8,772 bases of DNA from contig CAZTXS010000043.1 of the NCBI GenBank assembly GCA_964617585.1, positions 1 to 8,772 on the forward strand, in the 5' to 3' direction. Each line of letters begins with the position of its first letter. Positions within the stretch are counted from its first letter, which is position 1. The notes beneath the pieces are model-generated. The model was not told the DNA's origin and made no database searches. It was given only the letters and a program-made list of their open reading frames with translations. The position numbers and the translations under genes are program-made. This document shows, piece after piece, positions 1 to 6,390 of the stretch. The DNA is from UMGS1601 sp964617585 (lineage in GTDB: Bacteria; Bacillota; Clostridia; Oscillospirales; Ruminococcaceae).

Positions 1-26
1 CTGTCAAGTATTTTGCCATCTCCATA

Positions 27-42
27 ATTAACATCCGTTAAT
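27..42. repeat. Short inverted repeat in the left-edge flank
   Basis: ATTAAC and GTTAAT are perfect inverted 6-base arms around a 4-base spacer (ATCC). The surrounding bases 1-72 are AT-rich and hold no convincing gene. On the minus strand an ATG at 25 opens a reading frame of eight codons that runs off the edge, which is too little to identify. The palindrome could be an operator for whatever lies beyond the left edge, or chance. Confidence 0.25.
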
Positions 43-72
43 GTAATCTCTTTTTAATGCTTTAGGTTTGTT

Positions 73-197
73 CATTCAATAAGGGCTTGCCCGTCATTCA
101 ATGCAGCAAGGGTCGGCACTGCCGACCGGCCGTTCAGTAAGGGATTGTATCCCGCTACTGAACGGGTAATGGAACCCGCCGCCTACAGAGGCGGGGG
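73..197. repeat. Cluster of four hairpins; candidate palindromic intergenic element
   Basis: This GC-rich block in an AT-rich flank contains four inverted repeats in a row. They are GGGC-TT-GCCC (83-92), GGTCGGC-ACT-GCCGACC (111-127), CGTTCAGTA/TACTGAACG (131-139 and 156-164) with an inner GGGAT-TGT-ATCCC (141-153), and CCCGCC/GGCGGG (175-180 and 190-195). The first and third units resemble each other (CATTCAATAAGGG and CGTTCAGTAAGGG), as if diverged copies of one unit. It lies just downstream of mrnC, but no hairpin is followed by a T-run on the minus strand, so a classic terminator is unlikely. A REP/MITE-like dispersed element or a structured RNA 3' end are the alternatives. Confidence 0.55.
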
Positions 198-217
198 ACA
201 TCTCGCCTTAGTTATAT

Positions 218-610
218 CTACTCAAATACTTCGCTAGATTCCATACACGCTTCAAATATCTCCTCAATACGCTTTTCATCTCCGGTAAGCTCAAGATACC
301 CGAACAAACACTCTAATCCGGTCGCTTTTCTGTACTCCGCAACGCTGGCGTGTTTAGGAACAGTCATTCCGCTTGCGTTTCTTCCACGCCTTAACATTTC
401 CGTTTCAGATTCAGAAAGCTTGTCTGAAATTCTGTCAACCGCCCCAGCCTGAAATTCTGCGCATACCTTTTTTATAGTCAGCTCATGCAGCTTTCCCACA
501 GGCATATTAGCCTCCATCAAAAGTCTTTCACGAACCAATCTCTCATATACTGCGTCGCCTAAAAATGCAAGCGCTAACGGTGAGTATTGTTTTGCTTCTC
601 TTTCTGTCAT
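218..610 (-). CDS. mrnC: Mini-ribonuclease III (MrnC)
   Basis: This 130-residue protein is a stand-alone RNase III catalytic domain without the double-stranded RNA-binding domain, the usual size for Mini-III. In Firmicutes the family trims the ends of 23S rRNA precursor in the cytoplasm. Visible marks are the signature LALAFLGDAVYE (residues 12-23, with Asp19 as the likely metal ligand), the basic RRGRNA stretch (74-79), and ATGLECLFGYLEL (96-108), whose Glu100 sits where the family has its second acidic residue. The ATG at 610 is preceded by GGAGG about four bases away, so the start is well supported. It lies 39 bases downstream of obgE with no clear terminator between, and is probably co-transcribed. 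A weak A/T-rich hairpin (632-650) fills the gap. In Bacillus this gene sits beside cysS, so the link to obgE is a lineage difference. Confidence 0.93.
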   Translation of the reverse strand: MTEREAKQYSPLALAFLGDAVYERLVRERLLMEANMPVGKLHELTIKKVCAEFQAGAVDRISDKLSESETEMLRRGRNASGMTVPKHASVAEYRKATGLECLFGYLELTGDEKRIEEIFEACMESSEVFE

Positions 611-649
611 AATTCCTCCACCATGCTCTTTAGAAAAATCTGCTTTTTC

Positions 650-1927
650 TTATTCCATATATTCAAATTCAAAGTCAAAAACAGATACGGTATCGCCCTC
701 TTTAATACCCATTTCCTTTAGCTTGTCTATAACTCCCGAAGAATTCAAAACCCTTTGGAAATACTGAAGCGACGAATAGTCGTCTATATCGGCAACTCTA
801 AGTATATCCCACAGCCATTCTGCTTCAACAAAGAAAACTCCGTCCTCCTTAGTCACTTCAAAATTTTTATTTACAAGAAGCTTTTCGTCAAGCTCTGTCT
901 GAGTGAGCGGCTCCGCTTCATAACGTTTAACAGGCGGAAGCTCCCTGAGCTTCTCAAAAACCGTCCGGCAAAGCTCTTTTGTTCCTTTTGTTGTTGCCGC
1001 TGATATAGGAACAAAAATATAACCCTTTTCTTCTATAAAAGTCCTGAACCTTTCAATCTGCTCTTCGTTCGCCATGTCGCACTTGTTGCCTGCCACAATC
1101 TGCGGAAGCTTACTTAGTTCCTCGCTGAAATTTTTAAGCTCATTGTTAACGGTATCAAAGTCATCTTTCGGATCACGTCCCTCAACGCCTGATACGTCAA
1201 CAACATGAACTATAAGCCTGCACCGCTCAACGTGCCTTAAAAACTCGTGTCCTAAACCGACTCCCTCGCTTGCGCCTTCAATAAGTCCCGGAATATCCGC
1301 CATCACAAAGCTCTCGGAATCACCCATTGAAACCACGCCCAATACCGGTGTGAGCGTTGTGAAATGATAGTTTGCAACCTTAGGTTTAGCCGCAGAAACA
1401 ACAGAAATAAGCGTAGACTTTCCTACATTCGGAAAACCCACCAAACCTACGTCCGCTATAAGCTTAAGCTCCAGTATTGCATTATATGAATCGCCTTTAA
1501 AACCCGGCTTAGCAAATTTAGGAATCTGCCTTGTGGCAGTCGCAAAATGTGCGTTTCCTTTTCCGCCTTTTCCGCCTTTAGCTACCACAACAGGCTTGTC
1601 CGTTGAAATATCAGCCAGAATTCTTCCGCTTTCGGCGTCTTTTATAACCGTGCCGAAAGGAACTTTTATAACAAGATCCTTTGCATTCTTGCCCGAACAA
1701 TTCTTTTTGCTCCCGTTCTCGCCCTTTTCAGCCGCAAATTTCTTCCTGTATCGAAAATCTATCAAGTTCGTAAGGCTCTTATCCGCAACAAAAACAATAT
1801 CTCCGCCCTTGCCGCCGTCGCCGCCGTCAGGACCTCCTGCCGCAATATACTTTTCACGGTGAAAAGACACCGCTCCATCGCCGCCGTCGCCCGCTTTAAT
1901 AAATATCTTAACCTTGTCTGCGAACAT
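650..1927 (-). CDS. obgE: Obg family GTPase ObgE/CgtA
   Basis: This 425-residue essential GTPase binds the 50S ribosomal subunit and acts in late ribosome assembly and stress signalling. Residues 1-158 are the glycine-rich Obg fold, including FHREKYIAAGGPDGGDGG (22-39). The G domain follows with P-loop GFPNVGKST (164-172), switch I FTT (189-191), DIPG (211-214), NKCD (281-284) and SAA (309-311). All nucleotide-binding motifs are intact. Residues from about 345 to the end form the OCT domain typical of Gram-positive Obg proteins. The ATG at 1927 has AAGGAG eight bases upstream. A perfect sigma-A promoter lies 64 bases before it, separated from rpmA by a terminator, so the gene has its own transcription start and probably carries mrnC as a second cistron. 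The pairing with rplU-prp-rpmA is common in bacteria. Confidence 0.97.
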   Translation of the reverse strand: MFADKVKIFIKAGDGGDGAVSFHREKYIAAGGPDGGDGGKGGDIVFVADKSLTNLIDFRYRKKFAAEKGENGSKKNCSGKNAKDLVIKVPFGTVIKDAESGRILADISTDKPVVVAKGGKGGKGNAHFATATRQIPKFAKPGFKGDSYNAILELKLIADVGLVGFPNVGKSTLISVVSAAKPKVANYHFTTLTPVLGVVSMGDSESFVMADIPGLIEGASEGVGLGHEFLRHVERCRLIVHVVDVSGVEGRDPKDDFDTVNNELKNFSEELSKLPQIVAGNKCDMANEEQIERFRTFIEEKGYIFVPISAATTKGTKELCRTVFEKLRELPPVKRYEAEPLTQTELDEKLLVNKNFEVTKEDGVFFVEAEWLWDILRVADIDDYSSLQYFQRVLNSSGVIDKLKEMGIKEGDTVSVFDFEFEYME

Positions 1928-1990
1928 CCATTACACTCCTTGATTTCATTCTAATATATATTTATTTTATTATGCTTATCTTATTTGAAA

Positions 1991-2019
1991 ATTATAGCAT
2001 CAGCATTAAAACTTGTCAA
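1991..2019 (-). promoter_or_regulatory. Consensus sigma-A promoter of obgE
   Basis: On the minus strand TTGACA (2014-2019) and TATAAT (1991-1996) are separated by exactly 17 bases. Both hexamers match the housekeeping consensus perfectly. Transcription would start near 1984, giving an obgE leader of roughly 57 bases. The -35 box begins directly after the T-run of the rpmA terminator. Confidence 0.88.
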
Positions 2020-2020
2020 T

Positions 2021-2051
2021 AAAAATCCCCAAGCTTAAAGCTCAGGGATTT
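2021..2051 (-). terminator. Rho-independent terminator after rpmA
   Basis: In the minus-strand RNA, AAAUCCC (2051-2045) pairs with GGGAUUU (2029-2023). A shorter inner AGC/GCU pairing caps the stem, and a U-run at 2026-2021 follows. It lies 12 bases past the rpmA stop codon and closes the rplU-prp-rpmA unit. Confidence 0.8.
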
Positions 2052-2063
2052 AATCGTCAACTC

Positions 2064-2345
2064 TTATGCTTGCGGATATACCGAAACTTTCTTTTTGTCT
2101 TTTCCGAGTCTTTCAAACTTAACTACACCGTCCGCTTTCGCAAATAATGTGTCGTCCTTGCCTCGTCCTACGTTCATACCCGGATGAATGTGAGTTCCTC
2201 TTTGGCGAACCAGTATGTTGCCCGAAAGTACGAACTGTCCGTCCGCTCTCTTAGCTCCGAGCCTTTTTGACTCTGAGTCACGTCCGTTCTTTGTAGAACC
2301 CATTCCCTTTTTATGTGCAAAAAACTGCATCGAAATTCTAATCAT
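2064..2345 (-). CDS. rpmA: 50S ribosomal protein bL27 with cleavable N-terminal extension
   Basis: The 93-residue protein is ribosomal L27, whose N-terminal tail reaches the peptidyl transferase centre. It begins MIRISMQFFAHKKGMGSTKN. The MxxxxxQFFA part is the Firmicutes leader that Prp cuts after FF, leaving AHKKG at the mature N-terminus. A longer frame opens at 2381, but the ATG at 2345 is preferred. It has AAAGGAAGG eight bases upstream, and the resulting protein starts exactly as known pre-L27 proteins do. The body contains SKRLGAKRADGQFVLSGNILVRQRG and IHPGMNVGRGKDDTLFA, typical of the family, described here only by their key positions (about 26-70). It is the last gene of the rplU-prp-rpmA operon and is followed by a terminator. 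Confidence 0.96.
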   Translation of the reverse strand: MIRISMQFFAHKKGMGSTKNGRDSESKRLGAKRADGQFVLSGNILVRQRGTHIHPGMNVGRGKDDTLFAKADGVVKFERLGKDKKKVSVYPQA

Positions 2346-2386
2346 AACAGATACCTTCCTTTCCGCTGAAACTTTACTCACCGTAA

Positions 2387-2710
2387 TTACGGCTGTTTTT
2401 CAATAACCTTTACTGAAATCTTACCCGAAAATTCACCCGATAAAAAATACATATGCGCCAAAAGCCCTAAAACAGCTTTCTCTGCGCTTTCATCGGAATC
2501 TTCAAGCTTTAACATAATTTCGTTTTCTTCAACGCTTACCTTTGCCTTTGACTTGAACGCTTCGGTAATCGTGTTGCAAGTAAGCATGACCGCCGAGGAT
2601 ACGCTTGCGCAAGCTATGTCTTTACCATATTCGTCCTGCATTGCATGACCGCTTATATCAAAGCCTAACAGCTTATCGCCTGAATCCTTGTAAAACCTTG
2701 CGATAATCAT
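2387..2710 (-). CDS. prp: Ribosomal-processing cysteine protease Prp
   Basis: This 107-residue protein belongs to the Prp (YsxB) family, cytoplasmic cysteine proteases that cut the N-terminal extension from ribosomal protein L27. The catalytic pair is visible at the expected places: His22 in SGHAMQDEYGKD and Cys34 in DIACASVSSAV. The length fits the family. The gene starts five bases after the rplU stop codon and its only Shine-Dalgarno-like sequence (AAGG) lies inside the end of rplU, so translation is probably coupled. Its substrate L27 is encoded 41 bases downstream and carries the matching QFF-A cleavage motif, which strongly supports the assignment. The older label for such genes is a hypothetical protein between L21 and L27. 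Confidence 0.94.
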   Translation of the reverse strand: MIIARFYKDSGDKLLGFDISGHAMQDEYGKDIACASVSSAVMLTCNTITEAFKSKAKVSVEENEIMLKLEDSDESAEKAVLGLLAHMYFLSGEFSGKISVKVIEKQP

Positions 2711-2715
2711 TTTAA

Positions 2716-3027
2716 TTACGCCTTGATTGATTCAATTCTTACCTGCGTGTACGGCTGCCTGTGTCCCATTTTCCTGCTCGAGCCTTTCTTCGGCTTGTAA
2801 GTGAAAACTGTGATCTTCTTAGCCTTGCCGTTTTTGAGAACCTTTGCCTCAACTTCAGCTCCCTCAACGTACGGAGCGCCCAGCTTTATACCGCTGTCTG
2901 AATTAACTGCGATAACTTTGTCGAACTTAACCGCTTCATCAGCTTCAACGTCAAGCTTTTCTACGAAAACAACATCGCCCTCTCTGACCTGATACTGCTT
3001 TCCGCCTGTTTCAATAACTGCGTACAT
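2716..3027 (-). CDS. rplU: 50S ribosomal protein bL21
   Basis: This 103-residue protein is ribosomal L21, which binds 23S rRNA in the large subunit. The N-terminus MYAVIETGGKQYQVREGD is diagnostic, as is the basic C-terminal segment KKGSSRKMGHRQPYTQVRI (about 80-98). The length equals that of the family. The ATG at 3027 is preceded by AGGTG ten bases upstream, part of a probable L21 leader RNA. It is the first gene of the rplU-prp-rpmA operon, transcribed from a consensus promoter at 3122-3150. Confidence 0.97.
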   Translation of the reverse strand: MYAVIETGGKQYQVREGDVVFVEKLDVEADEAVKFDKVIAVNSDSGIKLGAPYVEGAEVEAKVLKNGKAKKITVFTYKPKKGSSRKMGHRQPYTQVRIESIKA

Positions 3028-3115
3028 TCTTTTAATGCACCTGCCTTTTTTATAGAACTCGCTACGTTCGGCGAAGAGCTATACCTCTTTCTTAATATAA
3101 CCGAAAATATGCGGC
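3028..3115 (-). promoter_or_regulatory. Probable ribosomal protein L21 leader RNA
   Basis: The untranslated region between the predicted transcription start (about 3115) and the rplU start is about 88 bases and structured. In the minus-strand RNA UAUAG-CUC (3083-3076) pairs with GAG-uu-CUAUA (3060-3051), giving eight base pairs with a two-base bulge around a loop containing CGCCGAACGUAGC. GGCAGGUGC, holding the ribosome binding site, follows. Position, size and gene order match the L21 leader family of Firmicutes, thought to mediate feedback control of the L21-L27 operon. I recognise it by context and structure, not by a database search. Confidence 0.62.
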
Positions 3116-3121
3116 GTGTTT

Positions 3122-3150
3122 ATTTTATCATATATGCTTTTTGATGTCAA
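3122..3150 (-). promoter_or_regulatory. Sigma-A promoter of the rplU-prp-rpmA operon
   Basis: On the minus strand TTGACA (3145-3150) and TAAAAT (3122-3127) are 17 bases apart. The -35 box is perfect and the -10 box has one mismatch. It lies between the XRE gene stop and rplU and predicts a start near 3115. Confidence 0.85.
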
Positions 3151-3196
3151 ATATCTCGCTCTGACGAATATTATAATTTACAAAACGTTTACAACT

Positions 3197-3433
3197 TTAA
3201 TGATTCTCTTCTTTGTTTTTAATCTCTATTCTTTCTATAACTTCACTTGGTTTGACGTTTAACGCATTGCATATTTTAAATAAGGTTTCCAATGTGGGTT
3301 TTCTTTCGTCCCGTTCAATCATGCTTAAATGTGTTCTTCCTATATCGGATAATCCGCTCAGCACTTCCTGCGATAATCCCTTTTTCTTTCTGTATTCATA
3401 AATTACATTACCAACAGCAAACGAAGACAGCAT
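3197..3433 (-). CDS. XRE/Cro-type helix-turn-helix DNA-binding protein
   Basis: This 78-residue protein consists almost entirely of one HTH_3/XRE domain (residues about 7-67). GNVIYEYRKKKGLSQEVLS supplies helices 1 and 2, TLETLFKICNALNVKPSEVIE the end of the domain, and HLSMIERDERKP the recognition region. No partner domain is present, so it is a minimal repressor-type protein; its target genes are unknown. The ATG at 3433 has AGGTG five bases upstream. It ends with a short charged tail (KNKEENH). It reads in the same direction as rplU but has a separate promoter downstream of it, so it is probably not part of that operon. The remains of a phosphoesterase gene start just upstream in the opposite direction. 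Such single-domain regulators are common in mobile or recently inserted segments. Confidence 0.85.
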   Translation of the reverse strand: MLSSFAVGNVIYEYRKKKGLSQEVLSGLSDIGRTHLSMIERDERKPTLETLFKICNALNVKPSEVIERIEIKNKEENH

Positions 3434-3456
3434 ATTATCACCTATAATAATACATA

Positions 3457-3468
3457 AAAAGAACTTTT
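3457..3468. promoter_or_regulatory. Palindrome upstream of the XRE gene, possible operator
   Basis: AAAAG-AA-CTTTT is a 12-base inverted repeat 24 bases upstream of the XRE start codon, inside an AT-rich stretch where its promoter must lie. XRE-family repressors often bind such palindromes to control themselves. In AT-rich DNA this could arise by chance, and I could not fix the promoter boxes. Confidence 0.25.
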
Positions 3469-3485
3469 ATAAAATTATATATTAT

Positions 3486-4018
3486 ATTTCGAGCGAGATT
3501 GCACCGATATATTTTGTCTTCGGAAATCATGAAAATGACGCTGACGAAGAAGTTCAGAAAGAGCTGTTGTCGTTCCCTTTTACGGTTTTAAACAATAAGT
3601 CTGTTTTACTTGAACGCGGCGGAGAGAATATCTGCATTTGCGGAGCTAATATAGAGCCTAAATACTATCTCGGTGAAAATCTCGATTATAAGAATATTCC
3701 GTTTTTTGGAGGGGAGGATTTGACAGAGCTTATCGGTGATAAGAAAAAATCGTTTTCCGTTTTGCTCTCTCATAATCCGAAGTTCTTGCAAACCTATTCA
3801 AAGTGGGGTGCTGATTTAGTATTCTCAGGTCATGTGCACGGCGGTGCAGTAAGGATTTTTGGAAAAGGTATTTTATCTCCTGAAAGAAAGTTCTTTCCCC
3901 CGTACACCGACGGAGTTTACAAGAGCGGTGAAACACAGATGATTGTTTCACGAGGGTTAGTGAAATTCAGATTGTTAATCATAAGGAAATCATACTTCGT
4001 ACTTTAAAAAGAAAATAA
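3486..4018 (+). pseudogene. Metallophosphoesterase remnant (YkuE-like), truncated and frameshifted
   Basis: The reading frame encodes the C-terminal half of a calcineurin-like metallophosphoesterase. Visible metal-binding motifs are GNHE (3522-3533), SHNP (3768-3779) and SGHVHGG (3825-3845), followed by the family-typical SPERKFFPPYTDGVY and MIVSRGL. The N-terminal half with the DxH and GDxxD motifs is missing, and homology-like sequence starts around ISSEIAPIYFVFGNHE at 3486 with no start codon or ribosome binding site. After GGG TTA (ending 3959) the frame breaks. The +1 frame reads SEIQIVNHKEIILRTLKRK and stops at 4018, which is the expected tail after SRGLGN. About seven bases (GGN AAY A) appear to have been lost. 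A TTG-initiated open frame 3567-4007 therefore misrepresents both ends. Without the first metal-ligand motifs the product would not be an active enzyme. Confidence 0.82.
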
Positions 4019-4057
4019 AGCTTTCGGTTAAAAGCTATTTGAGCTCTGTAATAAAAT

Positions 4058-4097
4058 AATCCCCCGATAAACCAAAAAGGTCTGTCGGGGGATTTTA
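4058..4097. terminator. Strong hairpin terminator between convergent genes
   Basis: AATCCCCCGA (4058-4067) and TCGGGGGATT (4085-4094) form a perfect ten-base-pair stem, with an inner ACC/GGT pairing. TTTTATTT follows on the plus strand, and the minus strand reads ATTATTTTATT after the stem. It sits between the phosphoesterase remnant and the kinase gene, which converge here, and probably serves both. Confidence 0.85.
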
Positions 4098-4119
4098 TTT
4101 GAAAAACTAATTATTTCGG

Positions 4120-5454
4120 TTAAACAGGTACGGCTGATGTGATAAGTAATTTTGATGTAATATGAACAAGAAAATTAAACATTCCGTCCTCTTCATAATA
4201 ATCAAGCTCGCCGTTGTATTTGTCGGCTATATCCTTAATGATTTTTGTTCCATATCCGTGAGAAATATTATCCTCTTTCGTTGTAGCAAGTTCAGGGTTT
4301 GCTTCAATTATAGACTCCGCAATCGTGTTCGACATCTTTATTGTATATAATTCGTCATTTCTGGTAATCTTTATTTTTATTATTTTGGTTTCACAGTTTG
4401 AAACCGCTGTTATTGCATTGTCAAATAAGTTACTTATAAGATTGCATAAGTCGAAATCGTCTATGCCGTCAAAATCTGATATACTTATGAAATTAACCTT
4501 TATTCCCTGTTGAGCTGCTTCTGACATTTTTGTGTTGACTATTGCGTTGACAATCTCATTGTTGGTTTCAATATGCATCTTCGTTGCGTTGATGCGCTCA
4601 ATTCCCTGACTGATAAAGTCAATTACATCTTCTGTGTTGTTGTCTTCTGCCAATGAGCGTATTACAAGAAGATTGTTCTTGTAGTCGTGCCTCAGCTTCT
4701 TTATCTGCTCGGATTGACGGATAGTGTCTTCATATTTCGTCTTCTGATATTCTTTTTCCATTTTCAAAAGTGCGTTTTCCTGCTCGATATGGTGGTTTTT
4801 GCTTATTCTGTATATCATGTAATATGTAATTATGTTTAAACAAGTCAAGAACACAACTGACACTAACATAAGCAGGGTGACTTTTGTATGATTCAAAACT
4901 GCCGCTGTGTGGACGCTTACTAATTGGTATATTAATGACAGAACAAAAATAGTCGTTATCAAAATTGTTTCAAGTTTATTTAATTTTATATTAATCTTGT
5001 TATATGCTTTGATAAACAAAATATATGCAACCCAATAAAGAAAATGTACAACTATCATTGTGCTGATGAATATTAATCCTGTATGCATGGCTTCGTATGA
5101 GTATCCCAGTAACAGCCAGAAAACTACTAGAGAATATGAAATTATGTATATAATAAGATAAAATACTGCTGTGGAAGTTATCTTTTTAATCACACTTCCT
5201 TTAAAAAATAATATGCTGTATATAAATGTCAGTAAAGTAGGGCAAAGATGATTTAATAATAAATAGATATCATATTCCGATAGTAAACTTACTAACTCAA
5301 GCACTATGCAGTATGATAATACTGCTATAATTGTTGACGGTCTGAGAAATCTTCCCGGCTTTTTCGGCGTGAGAATTTTATATAAAAACCATATGCTTAG
5401 CAAACCCACATAAACATTGGAACCAATGTCTAAAAATTTAAGAAATATATTCAA
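4120..5454 (-). CDS. AgrC/ComD-like membrane sensor histidine kinase
   Basis: This 444-residue two-component sensor has about six to seven hydrophobic segments in residues 8-215 (roughly 9-27, 41-58, 63-84, 94-117, 126-148, 161-182, 191-215). A coiled linker (about 222-250) and a GHKL-type kinase core follow. The phosphoacceptor is His256 in KLRHDYKNNLLVIRSL. The N box is NLFDNAITAV (342-351) and the G box is HGYGTKIIKDIADKYNG (399-415). This is the peptide-sensing HPK10 layout, as in AgrC. The start is TTG at 5454, chosen because AGGAGG lies eight bases upstream and the hydrophobic N-terminus begins there. It follows the LytTR regulator gene by 60 bases in the same operon. No AgrB-like processing protease or AgrD-like precursor gene was found nearby, so the signal is unknown. 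Confidence 0.9.
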   Translation of the reverse strand: MNIFLKFLDIGSNVYVGLLSIWFLYKILTPKKPGRFLRPSTIIAVLSYCIVLELVSLLSEYDIYLLLNHLCPTLLTFIYSILFFKGSVIKKITSTAVFYLIIYIISYSLVVFWLLLGYSYEAMHTGLIFISTMIVVHFLYWVAYILFIKAYNKINIKLNKLETILITTIFVLSLIYQLVSVHTAAVLNHTKVTLLMLVSVVFLTCLNIITYYMIYRISKNHHIEQENALLKMEKEYQKTKYEDTIRQSEQIKKLRHDYKNNLLVIRSLAEDNNTEDVIDFISQGIERINATKMHIETNNEIVNAIVNTKMSEAAQQGIKVNFISISDFDGIDDFDLCNLISNLFDNAITAVSNCETKIIKIKITRNDELYTIKMSNTIAESIIEANPELATTKEDNISHGYGTKIIKDIADKYNGELDYYEEDGMFNFLVHITSKLLITSAVPV

Positions 5455-5468
5455 TTTTCTTTCCTCCT

Positions 5469-5491
5469 AAATAATCCATAAAATAATCCAT
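5469..5491 (-). repeat. 12-base tandem repeat before the kinase ribosome binding site
   Basis: On the minus strand ATGGATTATTT occurs twice with a period of 12 bases, directly before the AGGAGG of the kinase gene. Each copy starts with ATG. The first opens a 17-codon frame, MDYFMDYLGGKKIEYIS, that ends at 5438, inside the start of the kinase gene. It has no ribosome binding site of its own. It could affect kinase translation or be a simple replication-slippage repeat. Confidence 0.45.
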
Positions 5492-5514
5492 TAATTAATT
5501 TAAATCAATGCCTC

Positions 5515-6270
5515 TTAAATGCTGTCCCTTAAATAAACCTTGAAGCTTTCCTTAATCTCGTTCTTGTATAGCTTTGAAACAGGAAGCTTTTTCCCCGATT
5601 TCATTATTATCTGATCGTATTCATTATCAATAAATCTGACATGCTTTAGGTTTACCGCATACTTCTTCTGTATCCTGATAATGCCTACGTTCGCCAGTTC
5701 AACGCATTTGTCGCTTATCTTTGCACGTTCTCGGAAAGTTTCTTCACTTCCTATAATGTGATAGTTCAGATAGTGTTTGTCACTCTCAATGTATTCAATC
5801 TCGGTCGGTAATATCAAATGCTCCCTCTTGTTTCTGTCGTGAAGTACTATCTGATTTTGATTCCCTATGTGATCAATAAGCCGCCGTATCGTTTTTCTGA
5901 TGCTTTGAGTAACATGTTCGTTTTTGGACAGGTCAGGCTCGTAAATCTCCTCTTTCCTTATAAACTGGAACGGATAATAATCAAAACTGTCAAATACTAA
6001 ATCGTCTTTTACAGTAATGAATATTATATATACTTCATTATTCAATTTTCTTACTTCTTTTGCAATTTCAAATCCGCTCGTTTCAGGCATGAAAATATCA
6101 AGAAACAGAATATCAAACGGCTTTTTAATAAATTCATCTAAAAGCTTTCTTCCGTTTGTGAATGTTTTTATATTCACTTCAACATTGCATTTTAAAAATT
6201 CCTGATGAACATTCTTGCTTATTTGTTTTGCGGTAAAGATTTCATCATCGCAGATTGCAACACTCAGCAT
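5515..6270 (-). CDS. LytTR-family response regulator (AgrA/ComE-like)
   Basis: This 251-residue regulator has an N-terminal receiver (about 1-125) and a C-terminal LytTR DNA-binding domain (about 140-248). In the receiver the acidic pair is Asp8/Asp9 (AICDDE), the phosphoacceptor Asp58 in DILFLDIFMP, and the conserved Thr86 in FITVKDD. The segment YYPFQFIRKEEIYE (98-111) holds the conserved basic residue. The LytTR part includes EIEYIESDKHYLNYH, FRERAKI and GIIRIQKKYAVNLKHV. A longer frame opens at 6312, but the ATG at 6270 is preferred because GGAGG lies five bases upstream and MLSVAICDDE is the usual start. It is the first gene of an operon with the sensor kinase and diverges from the large surface protein gene, a likely target. 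Confidence 0.92.
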   Translation of the reverse strand: MLSVAICDDEIFTAKQISKNVHQEFLKCNVEVNIKTFTNGRKLLDEFIKKPFDILFLDIFMPETSGFEIAKEVRKLNNEVYIIFITVKDDLVFDSFDYYPFQFIRKEEIYEPDLSKNEHVTQSIRKTIRRLIDHIGNQNQIVLHDRNKREHLILPTEIEYIESDKHYLNYHIIGSEETFRERAKISDKCVELANVGIIRIQKKYAVNLKHVRFIDNEYDQIIMKSGKKLPVSKLYKNEIKESFKVYLRDSI

Positions 6271-6333
6271 ATGAACCTCCAAAAAAATATTTAATGTCGA
6301 AATAAAAACCAATATGTCCGATGCTGTAATATT

Positions 6334-6361
6334 ATTATACTACCCAATGAAACCTATACAA
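6334..6361 (-). promoter_or_regulatory. Probable promoter of the response regulator-kinase operon
   Basis: On the minus strand TATAAT (6334-6339) is a perfect -10 box. TTGTAT (6356-6361), 16 bases upstream, is a weak -35 match (three of six). The predicted start is near 6327, giving a leader of about 57 bases. A poor -35 box is common for promoters that need an activator. Confidence 0.6.
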
Positions 6362-6390
6362 ATTAATAAAAAGTAAAACGAAAATATTTC

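Noticed and set aside
1..25. Minus-strand frame starting ATG at 25 (MEMAKYLT...) as the beginning of a gene
   Set aside because: Only eight codons are inside the window and no clear ribosome binding site precedes it.
73..197. CRISPR array
   Set aside because: The inverted repeats differ from one another in length and sequence and there are no equal-length spacers.
1533..1862. Proline-rich 109-codon plus-strand frame
   Set aside because: It is the antisense shadow of the glycine-rich Obg fold; GGN codons read as proline on the other strand.
2346..2381. Longer N-terminus for L27 starting at 2381
   Set aside because: The internal ATG at 2345 has a good ribosome binding site and gives the standard Prp-cleavable leader; the 12 extra residues match nothing in the family.
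6271..6312. Longer N-terminus for the response regulator starting at 6312
   Set aside because: The extra residues would cover the GGAGG site of the ATG at 6270 and precede the normal start of a receiver domain.
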